Source: Spirochaetaceae bacterium (GTDB taxonomy: Bacteria; Spirochaetota; Spirochaetia; B11-G9). Taken from it: DNA of 7,373 nucleotides. Positions 1 to 6,620 of the stretch are shown here, one piece after another. The DNA lies in NCBI GenBank assembly GCA_030633365.1, contig DAOVSY010000143.1:1-7373 (forward strand). The letters run 5' to 3'. The translations under genes and the position numbers were made by a program. Position 1 is the first letter of the stretch, and the number at the start of each line of letters is the position of its first letter. A model generated the notes under the pieces. That model was not told the origin of the DNA, made no database searches, and saw nothing but the letters and a program-made list of their open reading frames with translations.

Positions 1-311
1 AAAGACTTATCTTCGAAATCCAATCCGTCAATAATATTTCCATATCGACAGTCAAGACCCCGTTTGGTTCCATAGTGCATCATCATATTAGCCATATCTA
101 TACCGACAACTTTAAAATCCCTGTTGACCAATGCCTGGGAGAGGGCTCCTGTACCACAGCCTGCATCCAGAATAAGGCTGTTATCGGGAATGTCTAATTT
201 ATCAATATTCTCAGACAAAATTTCAGAATAATTCCTGACCTGGCTTTTAAAAAACCAGTTATAACCAGGAGCAATGATGTTAAATAATAGTTTATGATTT
301 TTAAGATTCAT
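1..311 (-). CDS. Class I SAM-dependent methyltransferase, N-terminal part (cut by window edge)
   Basis: The first 103 residues of a protein starting MNLKNHKLLF are visible; the C-terminal part lies outside the window. Residues 47-57 (ILDAGCGTGAL) are the glycine-rich motif I that binds S-adenosylmethionine. The following strand VVGIDMA (68-74) carries the acidic residue (D72) that usually contacts the ribose hydroxyls. This is the Methyltransf_11/25 fold; the substrate cannot be told from this part. The start is well fixed: an in-frame TAA lies two codons upstream, and the next in-frame Met is near residue 73, beyond motif I. There is no Shine-Dalgarno sequence, but a TATAAT box ends 7 nt before the ATG, which suggests a leaderless transcript. 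It is separated from the transporter operon by that operon's terminator, so it is probably transcribed alone or with genes to the left. No signal peptide is present, so it should be cytoplasmic. Confidence 0.88.
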   Translation of the reverse strand, partial: MNLKNHKLLFNIIAPGYNWFFKSQVRNYSEILSENIDKLDIPDNSLILDAGCGTGALSQALVNRDFKVVGIDMANMMMHYGTKRGLDCRYGNIIDGLDFEDKS

Positions 312-318
312 ATGTTAG

Positions 319-347
319 ATTATAATTGAAATTTTAAACATGGACAA
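319..347 (-). promoter_or_regulatory. Sigma70-type promoter of the methyltransferase gene
   Basis: On the minus strand, TTGTCC (347-342, 4 of 6 matches to TTGACA) is followed after 17 nt by a perfect TATAAT (324-319). The -10 box ends 7 nt before the ATG at 311, so the expected transcription start coincides with the start codon. It lies downstream of the transporter operon's terminator, as expected for an independent unit. The region is AT-rich, so the -35 assignment is less secure than the -10. Confidence 0.55.
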
Positions 348-436
348 TATTATTTTTAATGGTGGCAGTTTAATAACATTCTCATTAATTTTTAGGTTAT
401 TATAAAAATAGTTTTGCTACACCAATTTCAACTATG

Positions 437-467
437 AAAAAAGGGATAGCTATTACCACTATCCCTT
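437..467 (-). terminator. Rho-independent terminator of the transporter operon
   Basis: On the minus strand a perfect 9-bp stem AAGGGATAG / CTATCCCTT (467-459 and 449-441) with a 9-nt loop runs straight into a run of T (440-437, six T counting the stem end). It sits 36 bp after the stop codon of the binding-protein gene. The plus strand has no T-run after the hairpin, so it acts in one direction. The remainder of the gap to the methyltransferase (about 348-436) holds only AT-rich sequence in which I see no gene. Confidence 0.9.
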
Positions 468-502
468 AAACTGAATTATCAGTACTTGTCTAAATAATGC
501 TG

Positions 503-1813
503 CTATTGATTTTTAATTACAGCATTGGCTTCTTTTACAGCCTGTGCAACTGCTGCAGCTACATCAAGATCCTCTTCCAGATAAATCTTGTCTATCAGGT
601 TCTTTAATGCTCCGCCTCTAACTTCACTCCATATCGCTGTCTTAGGTTCATGCATTGCATATTGAAGCTGCTCGAGAGCTACACCTAAATATGGCTTATC
701 ATTAAGATCCATAAAATGTTTAGCTGAGTATCTTGTTGGAAGATAACCGGTCGCTTCAGACCAGGCTGCAGTTTGCTTTGGTTCTGAAAACCAGCGTAAA
801 AATTTCCATGCAGCTTCCTGCTTTTCAGGCGAAACATTTTTTATAATAGCACCGGAAGTTCCTCCAAATGGTACGGAGAACTGACCACTCTCAAATTTAG
901 GCATAAAAGTACTGCCTATATTTTCTTTGGGTACACCAAATTCTGCTCCCTTTTTAATATTTCCTCCCATATCTCCTGTAGAACCGGTGTACATAGCTGA
1001 ATTACCATTTACAAGATCGTATTCTGAATTGATCCAGTACTGCCACCCTGATCCTCCATAATGGACGAATGATGACTCATCTTTCCATACAAGATCATGA
1101 TGATACTGAAACACTTCAATTGCTGCAGCTGTGCCGAAGGTTGCTACTGTAAAATCATCGTTAAAGAATTTTACACCATTTGAGCGTAAAGCTGAAATCA
1201 TAAACCATGGGTTATGAAGAGGTTCAAAACCCCACTTTGCGTCTCCAGATGCTTTAAGTTTTATTGCAGCTTCTCTTAAACCTTCGTATGTTTCCAGTTG
1301 AGAAACATCAATATCATTTTTAGCAAGGATATCTTTTCTATAGTACAGTATAGGGGTCGATCGCACCATGGGCAGTCCATATACATTTCCATCAACTGTT
1401 GTTACATCAATGAAACCCTGAACATAATCGTCTTTTACATCCTGAAAGTCAGATCGTGCCATAAAATCGTTCATAGATAAAAGAACACCCGCATCTGCCA
1501 TTTTCCAGAGATTGTCATCAGATAACTGAGCTAAAGCAGGGGCTGTATTGGAAGCAATAGCTGCCGTCAGTTTTTGTGCAAGGGCTGTATAATTGGGCAT
1601 AAAAATTGGTTCAACAATTACCTCATCCTGACTTCTGTTGAAATCGACAATAAATTTTTCAAATATCTTACCATTATCACCTGATAATCCATGGTAAAAT
1701 TGAAAAAGAACAGGTCCTGTTGAAACTGATTCCTTTTCCCCAGCTGCGAAAACTGCAATACTTAATACGAAAAAAAGCATTACAAACAAAGTAATAATCT
1801 TTGTTTTTTTCAT
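503..1813 (-). CDS. UgpB-like ABC transporter solute-binding protein (family 1)
   Basis: This is the periplasmic binding subunit of a CUT1-class importer, 436 aa, the usual length for the family. Residues 1-23 form a signal peptide (MKKTKI, then a hydrophobic core) with a type I site near VFA|AG; no lipobox cysteine is seen. By-eye comparison with E. coli UgpB gives collinear blocks: FYHGLSGDNGK (39-49), STPILYYRKD (152-161), STG (278-280), FGGTS (316-320), TGYLPT (355-360) and an arginine (R399) near the C-terminal position of a UgpB ligand arginine. The residue after NY in PNYT (73-76) is Thr where UgpB has Glu, so the ligand may differ from glycerol-3-phosphate. AAGGAG lies 7 nt before the ATG. 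It is the last gene of the operon, 81 bp after the second permease and just before the terminator. A sugar ligand remains possible. Confidence 0.9.
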   Translation of the reverse strand: MKKTKIITLFVMLFFVLSIAVFAAGEKESVSTGPVLFQFYHGLSGDNGKIFEKFIVDFNRSQDEVIVEPIFMPNYTALAQKLTAAIASNTAPALAQLSDDNLWKMADAGVLLSMNDFMARSDFQDVKDDYVQGFIDVTTVDGNVYGLPMVRSTPILYYRKDILAKNDIDVSQLETYEGLREAAIKLKASGDAKWGFEPLHNPWFMISALRSNGVKFFNDDFTVATFGTAAAIEVFQYHHDLVWKDESSFVHYGGSGWQYWINSEYDLVNGNSAMYTGSTGDMGGNIKKGAEFGVPKENIGSTFMPKFESGQFSVPFGGTSGAIIKNVSPEKQEAAWKFLRWFSEPKQTAAWSEATGYLPTRYSAKHFMDLNDKPYLGVALEQLQYAMHEPKTAIWSEVRGGALKNLIDKIYLEEDLDVAAAVAQAVKEANAVIKNQ

Positions 1814-1828
1814 CTTTCTACTCCTTAA

Positions 1829-1855
1829 AGTTTTTATATATAAAAGTTAAAAACT
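1829..1855 (-). other. AT-rich hairpin just upstream of the binding-protein ribosome binding site
   Basis: The arms AGTTTTTA (1855-1848) and TAAAAACT (1836-1829) are perfect 8-bp complements with an 11-nt loop. An overlapping perfect palindrome, TTTTATATATAAAA, lies at 1832-1845. The hairpin ends 3 nt before the AAGGAG Shine-Dalgarno of the binding-protein gene, within the longest gap of the operon. Such hairpins can protect a processed 3' mRNA and so raise binding-protein output. Composition alone makes AT palindromes common here, so the function is uncertain. Confidence 0.35.
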
Positions 1856-1894
1856 CTTATAAACATAGTGTTAAAGTATCCGGGTTTCCTTTCT

Positions 1895-2743
1895 TTATCC
1901 CTTCATCCCGGAGGTTGCAAATCCCTGTATTAAATATTTTTGAGTTATCAAAAATACTATAAGCAGAGGTAAAATTGCGACTGTATTTCCAGCCATAATA
2001 AGAGGCCAGTCCGTGTTTCCCCCCTCTGAGCCGACAAACCTTGAAAGCCCCAGGGATATTGTTCTTACTTTATTTGTATTGGTTACAATCATTGGCCAGA
2101 AATAGTCGTTGTAATGATAAATAAAGCTGAACAGTGCAAATGTGACAAGGGTAGGATATGCATTGGGAATCATCACATTCCGTATTCTGCTTATATGTCC
2201 TGCGCCATCGATACGGGCTGCATCAATAAGGTCTTTTGGTATTGTTTTAAATGCCTGTCTTACAAGAAAAATTCCAAATGCTGATGTAAAGAACGGTACA
2301 ATAAGCGCATAAAATGTATCAATCCATCTCAGTTTTGCAAGCATTAGATATACAGGTAGAAAGGTCATCTGGTAAGGAACCATAAGGGTACCTATAATGA
2401 CAAAAAAGAGAACATCCCTCCCCTTATATTTTAATACAGAGAATGAATAGGCTGCAGTAATGATAAAGAACTGTTGTATAATTACAACTGAAGTTGCAAC
2501 AAACAGTGTATTAAGAATATATTTTACCATTGGAGCGGCGGCGAAAACATGTGGATAATTCTCCCACATAAACTTCTCTGCTATCCATTTGGGCGGAAAT
2601 ATCCATACTTCGGCAATTGTTTTTACTGAAGTTGTAACCATCCATAAAAATGGTATTGCAACAAGCAGGCTGAAAGAAATTAATATAATATTACTAATAA
2701 CACCGATTAAGATTGAATTAGCTTTTCTTGTTTTTAATAACAT
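1895..2743 (-). CDS. CUT1 ABC transporter permease, UgpE/MalG-like
   Basis: Inner-membrane permease of 282 aa with about six hydrophobic segments (roughly 13-37, 77-100, 110-130, 143-163, 196-218 and 250-268). The cytoplasmic EAA loop that docks on the ATPase is clear at 174-193: DAARIDGAGHISRIRNVMIP. The C-terminal QKYLIQGFATSGMKG is typical of the MalG/UgpE branch. The gene starts 24 bp after the partner permease stop, with GGGAG about 10 nt before the ATG. It pairs with the upstream UgpA-like permease to form the heterodimeric channel served by the binding protein encoded next. No ATPase gene is adjacent, so a shared UgpC/MsmK-type ATPase elsewhere in the genome is the likely partner (inference). 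Confidence 0.93.
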   Translation of the reverse strand: MLLKTRKANSILIGVISNIILISFSLLVAIPFLWMVTTSVKTIAEVWIFPPKWIAEKFMWENYPHVFAAAPMVKYILNTLFVATSVVIIQQFFIITAAYSFSVLKYKGRDVLFFVIIGTLMVPYQMTFLPVYLMLAKLRWIDTFYALIVPFFTSAFGIFLVRQAFKTIPKDLIDAARIDGAGHISRIRNVMIPNAYPTLVTFALFSFIYHYNDYFWPMIVTNTNKVRTISLGLSRFVGSEGGNTDWPLIMAGNTVAILPLLIVFLITQKYLIQGFATSGMKG

Positions 2744-2767
2744 CTGTTTATGTCTCCCTTTTTCAAA

Positions 2768-3640
2768 TCAACCATAATAGACCCATTTTTTGCTGCCTTT
2801 GAACTGAAATACTGTTACAAACATCAGAATAATAAAGATAATAACGGCAATAGCTGAAGCGTATCCAATTTTAAAATACTCAAAGGCATTTTGATACAGA
2901 AAATAAACCATGACATTTGTTGCATCTGCAGGGCCGCCTGAAGTCATTACCGATATCTGATCAAAAACCTTGAAAGAACTAAGGAATGAAGTTATTAAAA
3001 CAAAGAATGTTGTGGGAGTTAAAAGAGGTAGTGTAATAGAACGAAATTTTCTAAAACCACTTGCGCCGTCCATTTCTGCAGATTCATAGAGGGATTCCGG
3101 GATATTTTGAAGACCGGCTAAATATAAGATCATATAGTATCCCATATCCTTCCATACAGTAAGGAAAATTATTGAAGGAAGTGCCATTTTAAAAGATCTT
3201 AACCAATTCAAGGGTGGTATTCCAATTAGCTGCAGAAAATAGTTGGCAAGGCCGAATTCAGGATTGTATATCCACATCCAAATTATTGCTACTACAACCA
3301 TAGGAGTTATATAGGGGGAAAAGATCAGACTTCTGTAGAAGTTTTTTGCCCTTAATTTCTGATTTAAAATGACTGCAAGCAAAATGGCCAAAACCATAAC
3401 TAAAGTTACCGAACCAATCGTAAAAAAGAAGGTGTTTTTTAATACCTTATAGAACAGAGGCGCTTTAAACAGTTTTACATAGTTTCCAAAACCTACAAAT
3501 ATAATATCCGGAGAGAGTAGGTCCCATTTTACGAAACTTAAAGTCAGGGACGAAATCATCGGATATATTATAAAAATTCCCAGGAATATCAAACTGGGTA
3601 ATGCAAACAGATATCCAGCTAAAGCATCATTATTTTTCAC
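2768..3640 (-). CDS. CUT1 ABC transporter permease, UgpA/MalF-like
   Basis: Inner-membrane permease of 290 aa, a normal length for UgpA-type proteins. The first membrane helix runs from about 8 to 30 (LAGYLFALPSLIFLGIFIIYP), followed by about five more. The EAA loop is at 187-206 (ESAEMDGASGFRKFRSITLP), and TSGGPADAT (233-241) is the usual periplasmic loop signature of this branch. The start codon is GTG (3640-3638), not ATG, and overlaps the TGA of the opine dehydrogenase gene by 4 bp (GTGA). AGGAG lies 7 nt upstream, inside that gene. This arrangement implies translational coupling of the enzyme and the importer. With the UgpE-like permease and the binding protein it makes an importer that lacks only its ATPase. 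Confidence 0.93.
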   Translation of the reverse strand: MKNNDALAGYLFALPSLIFLGIFIIYPMISSLTLSFVKWDLLSPDIIFVGFGNYVKLFKAPLFYKVLKNTFFFTIGSVTLVMVLAILLAVILNQKLRAKNFYRSLIFSPYITPMVVVAIIWMWIYNPEFGLANYFLQLIGIPPLNWLRSFKMALPSIIFLTVWKDMGYYMILYLAGLQNIPESLYESAEMDGASGFRKFRSITLPLLTPTTFFVLITSFLSSFKVFDQISVMTSGGPADATNVMVYFLYQNAFEYFKIGYASAIAVIIFIILMFVTVFQFKGSKKWVYYG

Positions 3641-4905
3641 TTCTGCGCTCCTGTGAAACTATTATTAGTTCCTATTTTTACTAGATCTTCTGTATTGATT
3701 AATTGGGTTAGAGTATTAATATCAAAAGACTGAGGGACATTAGCTTCTTTAATATCTTTTCCCACTAACTTATTATTTATTAAATATTCCTTTCCCATTT
3801 TTTCCTGGGTCCAGTTTAGAATGATATCCATCATAGGTGTTTCTACTTCAAGGATTTCAGCTATTCCTTTATAGATACAAAGCCCATGAGGAATATCTTC
3901 TGTAAAATATCGATTCTCAAAATCGGGAATCCAACCTCCCTCGCTCTCCTTCATAGGAGTACGGAAACCTTTGTAACCTGAATTTGTTCGAAATACTTGC
4001 TTCAAACTTGACAGATCTTCTATTTTACCAGGATATACACTGGATATACTTTCAGTTATAGGACGAATATCCTGTAGTAGTTTTACAGGAGATCTTTCTT
4101 CTATCTTTTTACAAATAGTTTGGAGTTCATCACTTACCCGTTGAATACAATCTGCAGAAAAGTCATCCATATCCTCATAAAAAAGAGGATTTTCTGTATA
4201 AACTTTTCCTTCCTTATAATCTCTGAAAAGACCATACAATCTGGCAGGATGTATAACAGCATTTGCAGGAAACAATGTTATTCCTAAAAAATGATCCAGA
4301 ATATTTATTTCCAAACCAAATATTTCAGTAAATATTTTTTGAAGTTTTACTCTAATTTCAGTAGAGGAACGGTTGCAGGCAAAAGAAAGAGGAGTTTTTT
4401 GAACACGGACTTCGACCTCCTGACCATATTCCAGTATTCTACAGTTCCATGGCATAGGAACCATACTAAAAACTATAATATCATTATATTTTTTTCTTAA
4501 AATTCGTTTTAATACCCAATCAAATCCGCCCATTCCAGGTGTGGCGCCAATTATTGTTCCACTTGCTATATATGGTTCAATCTCAGTAAGCAGAGATTCA
4601 TAAGCCATTGAAGGTACGGGCATTATGATTAAATTTGAGTCTGGAATTACATCTGCAGCATTTCCTGAAATAACATCAGGCTTACCAATTACGATCTTTC
4701 CATCAGGCATATGAACTTTAATTCCATCATTTTTTTCTACACCCATACGCATTTTTTCTGCTGTGTCTGAAAAATTTGAAAATATACTGACTTTTTTTAC
4801 AGCCTTATTATTACCTGAGGAAAAAAGCCCTGCCATTACATGGGCAGCATTTCCGCCACCGCAAATACAGACTCTTATTCCATCATCTAACGTATTTTCT
4901 TTCAT
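3637..4905 (-). CDS. NAD/NADP octopine/nopaline (opine) dehydrogenase family protein
   Basis: A 422-aa oxidoreductase. Opine dehydrogenases join an amino acid and a 2-oxo acid reductively with NAD(P)H, or oxidise the product back. The N-terminal Rossmann domain begins with VCICGGGNAAH (12-22), the dinucleotide-binding loop of this family. The C-terminal Octopine_DH domain contains VIHPARLYG (217-225), whose H219 fits the catalytic histidine. RYFTEDIPHGL (332-342) supplies an R332/D337 pair spaced as I recall Arg324/Asp329 of scallop octopine dehydrogenase (His212 there). The tail GKDIKEANVPQ (382-392) is also typical. GAGG lies 5 nt before the ATG. The gene follows the regulator by 24 bp and overlaps the permease gene by 4 bp, so its substrate or product is probably what the importer carries. 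The exact amino and oxo partners cannot be read from sequence. No membrane or export signal is present. Confidence 0.9.
   Translation of the reverse strand: MKENTLDDGIRVCICGGGNAAHVMAGLFSSGNNKAVKKVSIFSNFSDTAEKMRMGVEKNDGIKVHMPDGKIVIGKPDVISGNAADVIPDSNLIIMPVPSMAYESLLTEIEPYIASGTIIGATPGMGGFDWVLKRILRKKYNDIIVFSMVPMPWNCRILEYGQEVEVRVQKTPLSFACNRSSTEIRVKLQKIFTEIFGLEINILDHFLGITLFPANAVIHPARLYGLFRDYKEGKVYTENPLFYEDMDDFSADCIQRVSDELQTICKKIEERSPVKLLQDIRPITESISSVYPGKIEDLSSLKQVFRTNSGYKGFRTPMKESEGGWIPDFENRYFTEDIPHGLCIYKGIAEILEVETPMMDIILNWTQEKMGKEYLINNKLVGKDIKEANVPQSFDINTLTQLINTEDLVKIGTNNSFTGAQK
3638..3652 (-). promoter_or_regulatory. Ribosome binding site and GTGA start/stop overlap
   Basis: AGGAG (3652-3648) lies within the last codons of the opine dehydrogenase gene, 7 nt before the GTG start of the UgpA-like permease. 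The GTG overlaps the TGA stop of the upstream gene (3639-3637). This fixes the non-ATG start and points to termination-reinitiation coupling. Confidence 0.75.
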
Positions 4906-4929
4906 ATTTTCCTCTATAAGAATACCTGA

Positions 4930-5481
4930 TTACCCAAGTAAAGGGGGAGTAATGACTCTAATTATCTTCGTATGTCCCTTGTATATATTTTTAAATAAAT
5001 GGGGTGTAAATGCATTAAAATAGAAACTATCACCTTTTTCCAAAGTATATACTTCTGATGCAAGATGAATCTCAAGAGAACCATCCAGTACAAATATAAA
5101 TTCCTGGCCAAAATGGCGACTGAAATCACCAGTATTTCCATTCTCTTCAAATTCAAAAATAGCCGGCTCCATCTGAATATATGGATCCTGAGGAGACAAT
5201 AATCTTATTTCAAGACCATTGGAAAACTCTTTTAATTCCCTGCGTTCGTTCTTTCTTACAACAGGACTTTCCGAAGTATTTTTACCCTCACCCACAAGTG
5301 TTCCAATTGTTACATTTAAAACATCAGAAATATTTTTCAGAGTTGCAAGAGACGGCATGGCTCTGCCGCTTTCTATTTGTGATAAAAAACTTGCACTTAC
5401 ATCCAGCTTTTCCGCAAAAATAGAAAGAGTCATTTTTCTTATTTTTCTATATTGTTTAATTTGCTCACCAACTATCTTCAT
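4930..5481 (-). CDS. XRE-family transcriptional regulator with C-terminal cupin domain (PuuR-like architecture)
   Basis: A 183-aa two-domain regulator. Residues 8-63 form an XRE/lambda-repressor helix-turn-helix (IKQYRKIRKMTLSIFAEKL...SASFLSQIESGRAMPSLATL). Residues about 105-180 form a cupin barrel with RHFGQEFIFVLDGSLEIHL (122-140) and H161; H123, E127 and H161 could bind a metal or the small-molecule effector. Length and domain order match E. coli PuuR (185 aa), the putrescine-pathway repressor, although the effector need not be the same. The start is limited by an in-frame TGA immediately before the ATG. Only a weak GGA precedes it, and a TTGACA box lies 29 nt upstream of the ATG. It is first in the operon, 24 bp before the opine dehydrogenase gene, and divergent from the phosphodiesterase gene, so it probably controls both units and itself (inference). 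Confidence 0.92.
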   Translation of the reverse strand: MKIVGEQIKQYRKIRKMTLSIFAEKLDVSASFLSQIESGRAMPSLATLKNISDVLNVTIGTLVGEGKNTSESPVVRKNERRELKEFSNGLEIRLLSPQDPYIQMEPAIFEFEENGNTGDFSRHFGQEFIFVLDGSLEIHLASEVYTLEKGDSFYFNAFTPHLFKNIYKGHTKIIRVITPPLLG

Positions 5482-5488
5482 TCATCCA

Positions 5489-5516
5489 AGCCTAGCATAT
5501 ATTTCACATATGTCAA
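5489..5516 (-). promoter_or_regulatory. Candidate promoter and autoregulatory palindrome of the regulator-transporter operon
   Basis: On the minus strand a perfect TTGACA (5516-5511) is followed after 16 nt by TAGGCT (5494-5489), a poor -10 (3 of 6). That box ends 7 nt before the regulator ATG, the same geometry as the methyltransferase promoter. The -35 overlaps an 8-bp palindrome, ACATATGT (5506-5513), and CATAT/ATATG half-sites flank a 7-nt spacer (5496-5512), which would suit binding by the XRE dimer. The -10 is weak, so the real promoter may lie further upstream in this AT-rich stretch. Confidence 0.35.
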
Positions 5517-5558
5517 GTATATATTAATATTTTTGAAATTTATTAAGTATAAGTTAAT
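5515..5558. repeat. Two 30-bp-phased direct repeats AAGTATNNNNTAAT
   Basis: AAGTATatatTAAT at 5515-5528 recurs as AAGTATaagtTAAT at 5545-5558, exactly 30 bp apart, or about three helical turns. They lie just upstream of the regulator gene in the divergent region. They could be operator half-sites on one face of the DNA, but the surrounding sequence is very AT-rich and chance repeats are likely. Confidence 0.3.
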
Positions 5559-5713
5559 TTTATATCAATAATATATAATATTTCATCCATAATTACCCTG
5601 GAAAGTATTTACAACCTTGAATATTCTATCAGACTCAAAACCTGATTTTTATATTGAAAACTAATATACAGTGATTTTATATGATGAAAAAACCAAATAG
5701 CAATATCCACATC
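5559..5713. other. AT-rich divergent intergenic sequence, no gene seen
   Basis: This is the central part of the 321-bp gap (5482-5802) between the divergent regulator and phosphodiesterase genes. It contains scattered TATA-like sequence and a weak 5-bp hairpin followed by T residues (5628-5650), but no coding region with a ribosome binding site. A gap of this length between divergent genes is enough for two promoters with upstream operator sites. Confidence 0.6.
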
Positions 5714-5746
5714 TTGACTGGATAGTAGAATTAGAATATGTATTCT
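5714..5746 (+). promoter_or_regulatory. Candidate promoter/operator of the phosphodiesterase gene
   Basis: TTGACT (5714-5719, 5 of 6 to the -35 consensus) is followed after 17 nt by TATGTA (5737-5742), a weak -10. A perfect inverted repeat AGAATA-TG-TATTCT (5733-5746) lies across the putative -10. It shares the ATATGT core of the palindrome in front of the regulator gene. Repressor binding there would block polymerase. The promoter is uncertain; the palindrome is directly visible. Confidence 0.35.
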
Positions 5747-5793
5747 GCTATTATCTATTGGTAGTAATTTATTTAATAAGTCTCTTTAAAAAT

Positions 5794-5805
5794 GGAGCAA
5801 TAATG
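5794..5805 (+). promoter_or_regulatory. Ribosome binding site deciding the phosphodiesterase start
   Basis: GGAG (5794-5797) lies 5 nt before the ATG at 5803. The open frame extends back to a TTG at 5758, but that codon has no ribosome binding site, and the extra 15 residues precede the family's usual N-terminus. Confidence 0.75.
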
Positions 5806-6597
5806 CGTAGAAAAGATAGAAATATAAAACCTTTTGATTTTGCAGAATATCCATTACTATTTGGTCATAGGGGTTGTTCCAAAGCTGCACCCGAAAATAC
5901 ACTGGCTTCATTCAAAAAAATACTTGATAATAATATTCCTGGAGTAGAACTGGATGTACAAATTTGTAAAAGTGGAGAAATAGTAGTTTTACACGATCAA
6001 AACCTTGTTCGTACTACAGGTTTCAATGCTCTTGTTTCCGAAACAAATTTGGAAGATATTAAAAAACTTGATACAGGGTCCTGGTTTAATGAATCCTATG
6101 CAGGTGAAAAAATCCCGACACTGGATGAAGTTTTCGAACTTCTGGGAAAAAATGTTTATTACGACATTGAAATCAAACAGAGAGACAGGAAGCATGGAGA
6201 ATTTGAAAAAAAATTAGTAGAAAAAATTGCAAAATGGAATATAGGAGAAAGAGTTATTATCTCTTCTTTTAATCCAATTTCAATAATTGGAATCAGAGCA
6301 GCAAATCCTCTGCTAAACACTGCAATAATATATTGTTCAAAAGAAACAATCCCCTGGTGGCTTCGTAATGGGGCAGGGAAATATTTATGCCAACCCAATA
6401 TTCTTAAACCTTGTAAACAAAAGGTAAGCCCCTTTACAATGTTCATTAATAATAAAATTCAGAAATATATGATTGTATCATGGACAATTGATGACCCTCT
6501 TATAGTACAAAAATATCTTAACCATGGTGTGGATGGAATTGTTACCAATGCACCCGAGGATATGCTGGATATTTTCCGAGAACGGTGGGATTCGTAA
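5803..6597 (+). CDS. Glycerophosphodiester phosphodiesterase (GDPD, UgpQ-like)
   Basis: A 264-aa TIM-barrel hydrolase that cleaves glycerophosphodiesters (for example glycerophosphocholine or -ethanolamine) into sn-glycerol-3-phosphate and an alcohol. The family signature is complete: GHRGCSKAAPENT (21-33, H22/R23/E31/N32), VELDVQ (48-53, metal ligands E49 and D51), LHD (63-65, catalytic H64), DIEIK (121-125, E123 and K125), VSWTID (225-230) and DGIVTNAPE (244-252). It has no signal peptide or transmembrane segment, so it acts in the cytoplasm on imported substrate, like E. coli UgpQ, which is also encoded beside a Ugp importer. It is divergent from the regulator-transporter operon across a 321-bp gap. 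GDPD relatives also cleave other phosphodiesters, such as agrocinopines, so the substrate is not settled. Confidence 0.95.
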   Translation: MRRKDRNIKPFDFAEYPLLFGHRGCSKAAPENTLASFKKILDNNIPGVELDVQICKSGEIVVLHDQNLVRTTGFNALVSETNLEDIKKLDTGSWFNESYAGEKIPTLDEVFELLGKNVYYDIEIKQRDRKHGEFEKKLVEKIAKWNIGERVIISSFNPISIIGIRAANPLLNTAIIYCSKETIPWWLRNGAGKYLCQPNILKPCKQKVSPFTMFINNKIQKYMIVSWTIDDPLIVQKYLNHGVDGIVTNAPEDMLDIFRERWDS

Positions 6598-6620
6598 AAT
6601 CCACGGAATGTTATACATAA

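Noticed and set aside
371..402. TAATAAC/GTTATTA inverted repeat between the terminator and the methyltransferase promoter
   Set aside because: It is a 7-bp AT-only-type repeat with an 18-nt spacer in AT-rich DNA, expected by chance and not placed at a functional site.
4763..5527. Several plus-strand open frames across the regulator and dehydrogenase genes (4763-5023, 5181-5423, 5219-5527)
   Set aside because: They are antisense to well-supported conserved proteins, match no family I know and have no ribosome binding site.
5628..5650. ATCAG/CTGAT hairpin followed by T residues as a terminator
   Set aside because: The stem is only 5 bp and AT-rich, and no gene ends nearby on the plus strand for it to serve.
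5758..5802. TTG-initiated 15-residue N-terminal extension of the phosphodiesterase
   Set aside because: It has no ribosome binding site, whereas the ATG at 5803 has GGAG 5 nt upstream and gives the usual family N-terminus shortly before the GHRG motif.
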